Assembly (NCBI GenBank): GCA_026707545.1
Contig: JAPOWR010000001.1
Coordinates: forward strand, 1,116,001-1,180,000
DNA length: 64,000 nt
Reading direction: 5' to 3'
From: Acidobacteriota bacterium
GTDB taxonomy: Bacteria; Acidobacteriota; Thermoanaerobaculia; Multivoradales; Multivoraceae
Shown piece by piece: positions 49,501-56,384 of the stretch. Under the pieces are notes generated by a model. It was not told the origin of the DNA and searched no databases. It saw only the letters and a list, made by a program, of their open reading frames with translations. The first letter of the stretch is position 1; each line of letters opens with the position of its first letter. Both the position numbers and the translations under genes were made by a program.

Positions 49501-49565
49501 GCTGCCCAGCAGACGGCAATCAGCGACAGCAGGAGAGCTTGCCGGGAGGTCGATGCCGGGGCCAT
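46506..49565 (-). CDS. TonB-dependent receptor with His-rich N-terminal extension (paralogue B)
   Basis: The 1019-residue outer-membrane receptor has a signal peptide (~8-27), an acidic/His-rich stretch (QHEHDSADHSGHSHEVE, ~37-53) and then the likely TonB box SHTVTVTG. The plug has DDLEAEGSP, LNLRGLGPSRSLVLLNGDR and GSDAIAGVMNVITR. The 22-strand barrel ends in a terminal LGRILSIGLRFEL. Paired Cys residues occur in predicted extracellular loops (for example DPNCERVGG...PLCR). It is a close paralogue of the receptor at 51412-54474. The His cluster suggests metal or metal-complex uptake; that is inference. It is the last gene of a four-gene operon. Confidence 0.93.
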   Translation of the reverse strand: MAPASTSRQALLLSLIAVCWAASGAAQEAVPDQAEEAEQHEHDSADHSGHSHEVETFSHTVTVTGSWIPGTPEDAAQPVSVLSRDDLEAEGSPTMLGVIRNLSFSLGADLESDQFGARANEDRSTLNLRGLGPSRSLVLLNGDRLTWSPGAIPDQAQLIVDTSVLPMVAVEQVEFLRDGGAATYGSDAIAGVMNVITRSHFDGLSFEGKHSVIDGSNGDGEVGLIGGRPFGNGRGHVVSSLGLSRRSPIRLRDRDWAIRPYADNPRGGWSGTGRPAVFYPLSGAPAIRDPNCERVGGAVSSPDSPLCRVQYTPFDNLVQDTRRGQWFTEASWDTEGGWHIGAEYLFSRGDVPSWQTSPGYPPNKVVDLTRSVRANNPGLVDMARLYPELYGAYAFCNAPWCGWRGDGGTQDAAGIDPAWQEVAWIRGRMFGQEGPLRSHIRESDTERFAFDFEGVTGETLWAFRASWSRAVRNLEDGDALQYRARRALAGLGGLACEAQVPNEYDAGGNLSFSLDTLRRHAGQGDCRYWIPFSNSISPHPLVPNASNPDYDPAFDNGPLHDYLTTILGSRGETSLLVVEAVASGLLDWNLPGGATEYAAGVQWRDETYELDPYTVGEPAPRGGALHDIAIYPCPGGPEITTCKKREGVFAYLPPVFPIEDDRGIGSVFGELSLPLAPSVESQVSLRFEDYGGDVGSSLDPKIALRWQATDALALRGSFGTTFRGPTLNQTIVGIADTSRFFIGRIGTFKPIHIHGDPALDPESATTLNTGLVFERSGLGGGSGRVFATVDYWRYDFTDPLVIQPFNSILGLACPPANHPLCDETSPWFDGLTISGGLPSLENLDTLAVRIVNGPDIQTDGIDFRADLQTNAGPGRLTLGASGTTTLSWRIDGWDLGEPYDAKGRLNYDTSLARALPEFKGRLFAGYTVGSFTGRWHLNYTDSYVHDAPAPWGDNYPIDAYATHDLHVSWTIPGDKATLFASILNFGDQDPPRVFRQLNYDPSTHNPLGRILSIGLRFEL

Positions 49566-49617
49566 GACTTCAGGCTCCCTTCGGATCGGCGGCTTGGAAC
49601 TGAATCGCGGTGGCGAG

Positions 49618-50112
49618 TCAGCTCACGATCCGGTTCGGGTTCATGCCCGAGCAGCCGTCGTGCCTTGCCGCGGTGGAGCAGCGCCCCGTGTAGCAGGAGT
49701 CGCCCGCGAAACCCTGGGGGCGTACGTTCCGGATCCAGCGTTCGACGTTCGACTGGACCTCGGCCGCGCTCTGGCCGTGCTCCGTGATGAGCACCTTCGA
49801 CAGGCCCCACCAGGCCCGGCCCAGGTTGCACTGGCAGCAGCAAGTGTAAGCCGAGCGGTCGCTGCAGCAGGGCGCCGGAATCGGGGTCAGCGCGGCGCGC
49901 TTGATCTCCTCCTGCTCGGCCGTCAGTTCGATCTCCGCGTCGTACGCGATCAGCCGCTCCATCGGCAGGGCGAGAAGCGTGGCGATGGGGTCGTCGCCGA
50001 CCGCCGTCGCGGGTGCGGGCGAAGAGTCGCCACAGCCCCAGAGCGTCAACAAGGCAAGGAGGGGGATGGTTGTGGCGGCACGAAGATGAAGACGGTGGGC
50101 GCGGCGAGTCAT
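49618..50112 (-). CDS. Cys-rich lipoprotein of unknown function
   Basis: The 164-residue protein has a signal peptide with lipobox LWGC (~27), so it is a predicted lipoprotein. The mature part has two Cys clusters: APCCSDRSAYTCCCQCNLG (six Cys, ~90-107) and SCYTGRCSTAARHDGC (three Cys near the C-terminus). A helical AWWGLSKVLITEHGQSAAEV segment lies between them. The clustered Cys, including CCCQC, look suited to binding soft metals or an iron-sulfur/copper site. I do not recognise the family; it vaguely recalls PCYCGC-type lipoproteins. Start ATG at 50112. It lies 10 bases after the CHAT gene and 52 before a TonB receptor. Confidence 0.8.
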   Translation of the reverse strand: MTRRAHRLHLRAATTIPLLALLTLWGCGDSSPAPATAVGDDPIATLLALPMERLIAYDAEIELTAEQEEIKRAALTPIPAPCCSDRSAYTCCCQCNLGRAWWGLSKVLITEHGQSAAEVQSNVERWIRNVRPQGFAGDSCYTGRCSTAARHDGCSGMNPNRIVS

Positions 50113-50122
50113 GGCCGGGATT

Positions 50123-51412
50123 CTACGCTGGTCTCGAAGCACAGGTTTCTGCAGATGCCCGATAGATCCGGTAGCCCGCCCAGAAGTACGGATGGGAGGC
50201 GTCGAACTCCACGGGCTCCCGGCTCTCACCCTGTTCGAAACGAAGCGGCTCCGCCAGGAGCCCGAGTTGGGCTTGCCGGAGCGCCGCGGCAGGGCGTGCT
50301 CCCTGGGTGAGGTTGCTGTAGAAGGCGGCGAAGAGGTGCGTGGCGGATTCGTCAACGACCGGCCACAACGACGCGACGACGGAACCCGCGCCCGCGGCGC
50401 CGAAGGCCTGAACGAACGGGCCGGGGCCCACGCCGTGGTCTCCGGTGTCCAGGCCGGAGAGGACGACCAGCGATTCGCGTTCGAGGGCGAGTCTCGACGC
50501 CAGCTCGTCTGTGGCTACGGGAATGGCCTGCTCGTCGTACCTCACGGGGGAGAGCAGCAGAGCCGACCTTTCGAGGTCCCCCGGGTTGATCCGCGCTTCC
50601 ACCGCCAGGTGCAGGAACCGGACGGCGTAGCTTTCGATCGACTCCCAGAAGAGGGCGGGCGAGGCGGCCTGGCCGGCGCGGGATACCACCGGCACGCCCA
50701 GCGCGCGGATCGTGCTCGCCTGATTGCGGCGCGCGGCGTGCTGGCGCCAGGAGATGCCACCGTCGCTCATCGAGGCGCCGAGAGGCCGTGCCGGCGGCCG
50801 GTAGACGGCGTCGGCGATCGCCAGCGCTACAGGCCTTTCGACCGCTGACGGGTCGTCGGCGGCACCGGCGCCCAGCGCCGGGTCGATCCAGCACAGAGTC
50901 CGCGTCTCGATCAGGTAACGGCCCTGAGGGTCGATCGACCGGGGGGCTCGGATCGCGCCGAAGGGCAGGTCGCTGAGTGGTCCGTCGGCCGACAGGGCGA
51001 CGCGCGACACGGTCCTGAGCTGTTCGGCGATCGGGCCAAGCAGGACATCTCCCAACTCGTCTCCGAGGCGGACGATCCGACCAAGGGAAGCCGGTGGCCG
51101 AAGCAGCGAGAGTTCACGGACCTCCGCGACGAGAGGCCGCAGATCCTCGGCGCTCGCGTTCAGGTTCAGTTCGACTGGATCGTCGCCTGACCCTGGAACG
51201 AAGGTCAGGCCGATGGGACGGCCGGGAGAGGTATCGTACACCAGGGTCGCGACTCCGTCTGCGGTCAGCCGGAGATGGTCGGGGAGAGAACTCGCGTTTC
51301 CACCGGTCTGTGCTCGGGCCGTCGGCCCGTTTACGATCGACAGGCTCAGGATCACGGCGCCGGTCCAGGTGGCAGACGACGTCCGCCTCCCCGGTGTCTT
51401 GCCCGTCGTCAT
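50123..51412 (-). CDS. CHAT-fold protein lacking the catalytic cysteine
   Basis: The 429-residue protein has an N-terminal signal-like segment (~15-33) and a CHAT (caspase HetF-associated) fold: LSDLPFGAIRAP at ~146, the His strand FLHLAVEA (H268) and PFVQAFGAAGAGSVVASLWPV followed by FYSNLTQGARPAAALRQAQL. The canonical LSACETG loop is LSGLDTG (~318-324), so the nucleophile Cys is replaced by Leu. The only other cysteines are in TLCW and ETCAS, away from the site. It is probably a pseudo-protease, exported or periplasmic. The ATG at 51412 shares its first base with the TonB receptor stop, so the two are coupled. Confidence 0.85.
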   Translation of the reverse strand: MTTGKTPGRRTSSATWTGAVILSLSIVNGPTARAQTGGNASSLPDHLRLTADGVATLVYDTSPGRPIGLTFVPGSGDDPVELNLNASAEDLRPLVAEVRELSLLRPPASLGRIVRLGDELGDVLLGPIAEQLRTVSRVALSADGPLSDLPFGAIRAPRSIDPQGRYLIETRTLCWIDPALGAGAADDPSAVERPVALAIADAVYRPPARPLGASMSDGGISWRQHAARRNQASTIRALGVPVVSRAGQAASPALFWESIESYAVRFLHLAVEARINPGDLERSALLLSPVRYDEQAIPVATDELASRLALERESLVVLSGLDTGDHGVGPGPFVQAFGAAGAGSVVASLWPVVDESATHLFAAFYSNLTQGARPAAALRQAQLGLLAEPLRFEQGESREPVEFDASHPYFWAGYRIYRASAETCASRPA

Positions 51413-54400
51413 CAGAGTTCGAACCGTACGCCGATACTGAGGATCCGGCCCAGGGGATCGTGCGTCGAGGCGTCGTAGTTTGCCGGGCGGAAGATCAGCG
51501 GCGGATCCTCGTCGGCCAGGTTGAGGATCGAGGCGAAGAGCGTGGCGCGGTCGCCGGGCAGGGACCAGGAGACGTGGACGTCGTGGGTGGCGTGGGCGTC
51601 GACCGGGTAGTCGTCGCCCCACGGCGCCGGCGCGTCCTGGAGGAAGGAACCGGTGTAGTTCAGGTTCCAGCGGCCGGTGAACGAACCGCGCGAGTAGCCG
51701 GCAAAGGCGCGGCCCTTGAGTTCCGGGAGCGGGCGCGCGAGGGAGGTGTCGAAGTTCAGCCGGCCCTTTGCGTCGTATGCCTCGCCGAGTTCCCAACCGT
51801 CGATCCGCCAGGACAGCGCGTAGGTGGCCGACGCGCCCAGGCGAAGTCGTCCCCGGCCTGCGTCGGCCTCGAACTCTGCCCGGAAGTCGATGCCGTCGGT
51901 CTCGATGTCCGGCCCGTTGACGATCCGCACCGACACGGAGTCGAGATTCTCGATCGTCGGCGTGGCGCCGCTGATGGTCAGGGCGTCGAACCAGAGGGAG
52001 CCCGGATCGCACAGGGGATGGTCGGCGGGCGGGCAGGCGAGTCCGATCAGGGCGCTGAAGGGCTGGATGACGAGCGGATCGGTGAAGTCGTAGCGCCAGT
52101 AGTCGAGCGTGGCGAAGAGTCTGCTGCCGGCACCGGCCAGACCGCTCCGCTCGACCACCAGGCCGGTATTGAAGGTCGTCGCCGACTCCGGGTCGAGCGC
52201 GGGATCGCCGTGGATGTGGACCGGCTTCGCGGTACCGATGGGACCGATCGTCACGCGCGTGGTCTCGGCGATGCCGGAGACCGTCTGGTTGAGCGTCGGG
52301 CCACGGAACGTGGTCCCCAACGAACCGCGCAGCGCCAACGCTTCGGTCGCCTGCCAGCGCAGCGCGACCTTCGGATCGAGGCTCGAGCCGACGTCCCCGC
52401 CGTAGTCCTCGAAGCGCAGCGAGAGCTGGCTGTCGAGCGAGGAGGCCAGCGGCAACGAGAGTTCGCCGAACACGGACCCGATGCCGCGGTCGGCCTCGGT
52501 CGAGAAGCCGGCCGGCAGGTAGACGAACAGGCCCTCCGGGTTGTCGCAGGAGGTGATCTCCGGGCCGCCCGGGCAGGGATAGAACTCCATGTCGTGAAGG
52601 GCGCCGCCGCGAGGAGGTGCGGCGCCGACCGAGTAGGGCGTGAGTTCGTAGGTCTCGCCGCGCCACTGGGCGCCGACCGCGTACTCCGCCGCGCCTCCGG
52701 GGAGATTCCACCCCAGCAGGCCGCTGGCCACGGCTTCCAGCACGAACAGGGTCGTCTCGCCGCGAGTCCCGAGGACCGTGGTCAGGTAGTCGAACAGGTG
52801 GCCGTTGTCGAACGCCGGATCGTAGTCGGGGTTCGTGACGCCAGGCACGGCGGGGTGGGGCCTGATCGAGTTGGAGAAGGGGATCCAGTACCTGCAGTCG
52901 CCCTGGCCGGCGTGCCTTCGCAGCGTCTCGAGCGAGAAGCTCAGGTTGCCGTCGCCGTCGTGTTCGTTCGGCACCTGATTCTCGCAGGCAAGGCCGCCGA
53001 GCCCCGCCAGCGCGCGGCGCAGGCGGTAGTCCAGGACGTCGCCGTCCTCGAGTCTCCGATTCGCGGCCGACCAGGAGGCGCGGAACGCCCACAGGGTCTC
53101 CCCGGTCACTCCTTCGAAGTCGAAGGCGATCCGCTCGGTCTCAGACTCGCGGAAGTAGCTCCGCAGCGGTCCCTCCTGGCCGAACGTCCGGCCGCGAATC
53201 CAGGCCACCTCCTGCCAGGCGGCGTCGATGCCGGCGGCGTCCTGGGCGCCTCCGTCACCCCGCCACAGGCAGTAGGGCGCGTCGCAGGAGGCATAGGGGC
53301 CGTAGAGCTCCGGGTACAGCCTGGCCATGTCGATCAGTCCAGGATTGTTCGCCCGCATCGAACGGCTGGTGTCCATCACCTTGCTCGGCGGATAGGACGG
53401 CGAGGTGAACCACGACGGCACCTCGCTGCGGGCGAGCAGGACCTCGGCGCCCAGGTGCCAGCCGCCCTCCGTGTCCCAGGAGGCTTCGGTGAACCACTGC
53501 CCGCGGCGCGTGTCCTGCACCACGTTGTCGAATGCCGTGTACTGGTAGCGGCAGAGTGGACTGTCGGGGCTGCTGACCGCGCCGCCGACGCGCTCGCAGT
53601 TCGGGTCGCGGATCCCCGGGACGCCCGAGAGGGGATAGAACGTCGCCGGACGGCCGGTCCCCGACCAGCCGCCGCGCGGATTGTCGGCATAGGGCGTGAG
53701 CGCCCAGTGCCGGTCGAGGAAGCGGATGGGGCTGCGCCGCGCCAGGCCGAACGACCCGACGGCATGGCCCCTGCCGCCGGCGAAAGGCCGGCCGCCGATC
53801 AGGCCGATCTCGCCGTCGCCGTTCGAACCGTCGATCACACTGTGCTTGCCTTCGAACGAGAAGCCGTCGAAGTGGCTGCGGGTGATCACGTTCATCACGC
53901 CGGCGATCGCGTCCGAACCGTAGGTCGCCGCGCCGCCGTCGCGCAGGATCTCGACCCGCTCGACGGCGACCATCGGAAGAACGTTCGTGTCGACCATGAG
54001 TTGCGCCTGGTCGGGGATCGCGCCCGGCGACCAGGTCAGGCGATCCCCGTTCAGGAGGACCAGAGAGCGGCTGGCTCCGAGGCCACGCAGGTTCAGGCTC
54101 GAACGGTCCGCGCCGGCGCGCACGCCGAACTGCTCGGAGCCGAGGTCCGCTCCGAGACTGAACGGGAGATTGCGGATGAGGTCGAACACGCTGGGCGAAC
54201 CCTCCGCTTCCAGGTCGTCGCGCGACAGGACGGAAACCGGCTGCGCCGCGTCCTCGGGAGTGCCGGGGATCCAGGAACCGGTGACCGTGACCGTATGGCT
54301 GAAGGTCTCGAACTCGTGGCTGTGGTGCTCGTGCGCGTGGTCGGCCCCGTCGGCCTCGGCGTGTTCGTGCTCGTCGACTGGCTCCGGGCTGGTCTTCTCC

Positions 54401-54474
54401 TGAGCCATCCCGGGTGCCGCGCAGAGGAAGATGAGCGCGGCCGCGAAGCGCAACGGGCGGGTGGCCGTCGACAT
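51412..54474 (-). CDS. TonB-dependent receptor with His-rich N-terminal extension (paralogue A)
   Basis: The 1020-residue receptor is the first gene of the operon. After the signal peptide comes an even richer metal-ligand stretch (EHEHAEADGADHAHEHHSHE, ~36-55) and then the same SHTVTVTG TonB-box region, plug and barrel as the receptor at 46506-49565. Long segments are identical between the two (GSDAIAGVMNVITRSHFDG, for example), while loops differ. It ends LGRILSIGVRFEL. Its stop overlaps the CHAT gene start. TAGGCT lies eight bases before the ATG with no ribosome-binding site, so expression is probably leaderless. Confidence 0.93.
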   Translation of the reverse strand: MSTATRPLRFAAALIFLCAAPGMAQEKTSPEPVDEHEHAEADGADHAHEHHSHEFETFSHTVTVTGSWIPGTPEDAAQPVSVLSRDDLEAEGSPSVFDLIRNLPFSLGADLGSEQFGVRAGADRSSLNLRGLGASRSLVLLNGDRLTWSPGAIPDQAQLMVDTNVLPMVAVERVEILRDGGAATYGSDAIAGVMNVITRSHFDGFSFEGKHSVIDGSNGDGEIGLIGGRPFAGGRGHAVGSFGLARRSPIRFLDRHWALTPYADNPRGGWSGTGRPATFYPLSGVPGIRDPNCERVGGAVSSPDSPLCRYQYTAFDNVVQDTRRGQWFTEASWDTEGGWHLGAEVLLARSEVPSWFTSPSYPPSKVMDTSRSMRANNPGLIDMARLYPELYGPYASCDAPYCLWRGDGGAQDAAGIDAAWQEVAWIRGRTFGQEGPLRSYFRESETERIAFDFEGVTGETLWAFRASWSAANRRLEDGDVLDYRLRRALAGLGGLACENQVPNEHDGDGNLSFSLETLRRHAGQGDCRYWIPFSNSIRPHPAVPGVTNPDYDPAFDNGHLFDYLTTVLGTRGETTLFVLEAVASGLLGWNLPGGAAEYAVGAQWRGETYELTPYSVGAAPPRGGALHDMEFYPCPGGPEITSCDNPEGLFVYLPAGFSTEADRGIGSVFGELSLPLASSLDSQLSLRFEDYGGDVGSSLDPKVALRWQATEALALRGSLGTTFRGPTLNQTVSGIAETTRVTIGPIGTAKPVHIHGDPALDPESATTFNTGLVVERSGLAGAGSRLFATLDYWRYDFTDPLVIQPFSALIGLACPPADHPLCDPGSLWFDALTISGATPTIENLDSVSVRIVNGPDIETDGIDFRAEFEADAGRGRLRLGASATYALSWRIDGWELGEAYDAKGRLNFDTSLARPLPELKGRAFAGYSRGSFTGRWNLNYTGSFLQDAPAPWGDDYPVDAHATHDVHVSWSLPGDRATLFASILNLADEDPPLIFRPANYDASTHDPLGRILSIGVRFEL

Positions 54475-54482
54475 GGCCGGCG

Positions 54483-54488
54483 AGCCTA
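54483..54488 (-). promoter_or_regulatory. Leaderless -10 (TAGGCT) for the TonB/CHAT operon
   Basis: TAGGCT ends eight bases before the ATG at 54474 on the minus strand. It is 15 bases from the opposing TACGAT promoter, so the two start sites are back to back. Confidence 0.5.
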
Positions 54489-54503
54489 TCCGGCCGAACC
54501 GAG

Positions 54504-54509
54504 TACGAT
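54504..54509 (+). promoter_or_regulatory. Leaderless -10 (TACGAT) for the enoyl-CoA hydratase gene
   Basis: TACGAT ends nine bases before the ATG at 54519 and there is no Shine-Dalgarno sequence. Confidence 0.5.
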
Positions 54510-54518
54510 GCCCGACCG

Positions 54519-55265
54519 ATGTCCAACGTTCGGCTCGAATCCGACGGCCAGATCGCCCGGATCACGTTGACGCGGCAGGTGAAGGCGAACGCTCTCAACT
54601 CCGCGACCACCGCGGCGCTGCGCGAAGCCGTCGTCGCGTCGGCCGAGGCGAGCCCACGCGTCGTGATCCTCGCCGGTGAGGGCGTCTTCTGCGGCGGCGC
54701 CGACATCCGCGAGATGGAGGATCTAGATGCAGTCGGTGCCGAGCGCTTCATCCGCGGGCTGCACCGGGCCTTCCTGGCCATCCGCGAGCATCCGGCGCCG
54801 GTGGTTGCCGAGGTGCGCGGAGCGGCCCTGGGCGCGGGCCTGGAACTCCTCGTCTCCTGCGACCTGTCGATCGCGGCGGACGACGCGATCTTCGGGATGC
54901 CGGAACCCCATGTCGGCCTGCCTTCGGTCATCGAGGCGGCCCTGCTGCCTCACGTCGTGGGCCTCGTCCGGGCCCGGGAGCTGCTGTTCCTGGGCGATCC
55001 CATCGACGCCGCCGAGGCTGCGCGGATCGGGCTGGTCGGTGAGGTCGTTCCGCCCGTGGATCTCGAGACGGCGGTGAACGCCAAGGTCGAGCGGTTACTG
55101 CGACTCAGCCCCGACGCCTTGTCGCTGCAGAAGCGCCTGATCGGCCGCTGGCTCAACCTGCCGCTGGATCAGGCAGTGGAGGCCGGTGTCTCGGCGTTCC
55201 GGGCCGCTTACGGCACGGACGGACCCAGGAGGGAGATGGAGAAGTTCTGGCGGCGCCGGGAGTAG
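54519..55265 (+). CDS. Enoyl-CoA hydratase/isomerase family protein
   Basis: The 248-residue crotonase has the oxyanion-hole CGGADIREME (~58-67) and GAALGAGLELLVSCDL. Both glutamates of classical hydratases are present: E109 (LEL) and E129 (MPEPHVGLPS). It could hydrate 2-enoyl-CoA in beta-oxidation, unlike the crotonase at 14.6 kb, which lacks the first glutamate. It is divergent from the TonB operon, with only 44 bases between the start codons. Confidence 0.9.
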   Translation: MSNVRLESDGQIARITLTRQVKANALNSATTAALREAVVASAEASPRVVILAGEGVFCGGADIREMEDLDAVGAERFIRGLHRAFLAIREHPAPVVAEVRGAALGAGLELLVSCDLSIAADDAIFGMPEPHVGLPSVIEAALLPHVVGLVRARELLFLGDPIDAAEAARIGLVGEVVPPVDLETAVNAKVERLLRLSPDALSLQKRLIGRWLNLPLDQAVEAGVSAFRAAYGTDGPRREMEKFWRRRE

Positions 55266-55269
55266 CGCC

Positions 55270-55299
55270 GCCAAACCCGTCGCAGACTCCGTGTTTGGC
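55270..55299. terminator. Inverted repeat between convergent crotonase and GST-like genes
   Basis: GCCAAAC (55270-55276) pairs with GTTTGGC (55293-55299), a seven-base-pair stem with a 16-base loop, immediately after the crotonase stop and before the end of the convergent gene. No T-run. Confidence 0.4.
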
Positions 55300-55312
55300 C
55301 CCAGCCCCCACC

Positions 55313-56317
55313 TCACCAGGAGGCCGCGAGCCACCGCAGGCAGCCGGTCGATTCCAGCACCGCGTCGATCTCTTCGCGCTCCGGGAGCTCGCCGTACTTG
55401 CCGCGGAGTGCCGCCAGGGACCTGGCATGGTACTTCTGCGGCTTCTGGGTCCACTCGCCGCTGCCGAGGTCGATCGAGAACTCGTCCTGGCCGCCGGCGA
55501 TGGCGGTCGCGTTGGCGACGCTCCATGGCAGGAAGATCGCGCCAACCTGCTGTTCGAGAAGCGGCGTCAGGGTCGGCGAGAGGGATGGCCAGTCCTCGAA
55601 CTCGCCGTTCGCGGTCGGGTCGACCAGGCGGTTCACCCAGGCGACGGTGCGGGGCGCCCGCTCCTCGAGCAGCCGGCCAGGCGTCGGGTCCGTCCAGGCC
55701 TGGTGCATCTGGAAGCCCACGCCGAAGTCGCCGAACGCCGGACGGCCCCCGAACAGATAGTCGCGGCCGTCGAGGTGGGCCTCGATCAGGTCGACCGTGT
55801 CGAGAAACGACTGCTCGATCTGGGGCGCGGTCTGCTCGTTCGAGCCGACGAACCAGACGCGGGGAACCATCCGCTCCCGGACCTGGGCGGTCATCGCCGT
55901 GAGGGTCTCTTCGTCGGCGCCGGGGTTCATGCCCTGGGCGATGCGGCGGGCACCGGACTCCTGGTCCGCGGGCCGCGCCCAGCGGTAGTGGAACATCCAC
56001 TTGTTGCCCCACTCATCGCCGAACTCCTCGAGCAGCACGGAGACGAAGGCCGCGGTCGGGTCCGGCGGGTGGATCGAGGGTTCGGGGAACTCGGCCTCCA
56101 TCGCCTCGATGATCGGCGTCGAGTCCTGCATGCCGCGGTCGTCGGGTGTGACGACGAGCGGCACCAGGGGCAGCCTGGCGTAGCGCCGGAATTCGTCCTG
56201 GTTGGCCGGACTGCGGGGGATCCATTCGTGGGGGATTCCCTTGTAGCGGAAGTAGGAGCGGACCTTGATGGAGTACGGAGAGAGTTCTCCGCCGAAGATT
56301 CGGTAGGGTCGGGCCAT
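55313..56317 (-). CDS. Glutathione S-transferase family protein
   Basis: The 334-residue protein starts with a thioredoxin-like GST N-domain: GGELSPYSIKVRSYFRYKGI with Ser-Pro-Tyr-Ser at the usual catalytic turn, then a proline-rich substrate loop and DSTPIIEAMEAEFPE (glutathione-binding SxxI). A longer-than-usual helical C-domain follows with RDYLFGGRPAFGDFGVGFQM. It may conjugate or reduce electrophiles with glutathione, consistent with glutathione genes elsewhere in the window. AGGAGG lies upstream of the ATG at 56317. The substrate is unknown. Confidence 0.87.
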   Translation of the reverse strand: MARPYRIFGGELSPYSIKVRSYFRYKGIPHEWIPRSPANQDEFRRYARLPLVPLVVTPDDRGMQDSTPIIEAMEAEFPEPSIHPPDPTAAFVSVLLEEFGDEWGNKWMFHYRWARPADQESGARRIAQGMNPGADEETLTAMTAQVRERMVPRVWFVGSNEQTAPQIEQSFLDTVDLIEAHLDGRDYLFGGRPAFGDFGVGFQMHQAWTDPTPGRLLEERAPRTVAWVNRLVDPTANGEFEDWPSLSPTLTPLLEQQVGAIFLPWSVANATAIAGGQDEFSIDLGSGEWTQKPQKYHARSLAALRGKYGELPEREEIDAVLESTGCLRWLAASW

Positions 56318-56384
56318 TGGCAGGAGCCTCCTGGAGGGGAGTCGTTGTCAGACGAAGGAGGCTGATCCTAGGAGGATTCCCAGC

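Noticed and set aside
47112..49787. Plus-strand open frame of ~890 codons opposite the other TonB receptor
   Set aside because: Antisense shadow of the receptor gene; composition is typical of a GC-rich complementary frame and no domain is seen.
51094..54570. Very long plus-strand open frame (over 1100 codons) opposite the TonB and CHAT genes
   Set aside because: It is Arg/Gly/Ala-rich with no recognisable motif and mirrors genes with clear signal peptide, plug and barrel motifs. Long antisense open frames are expected at this GC content.
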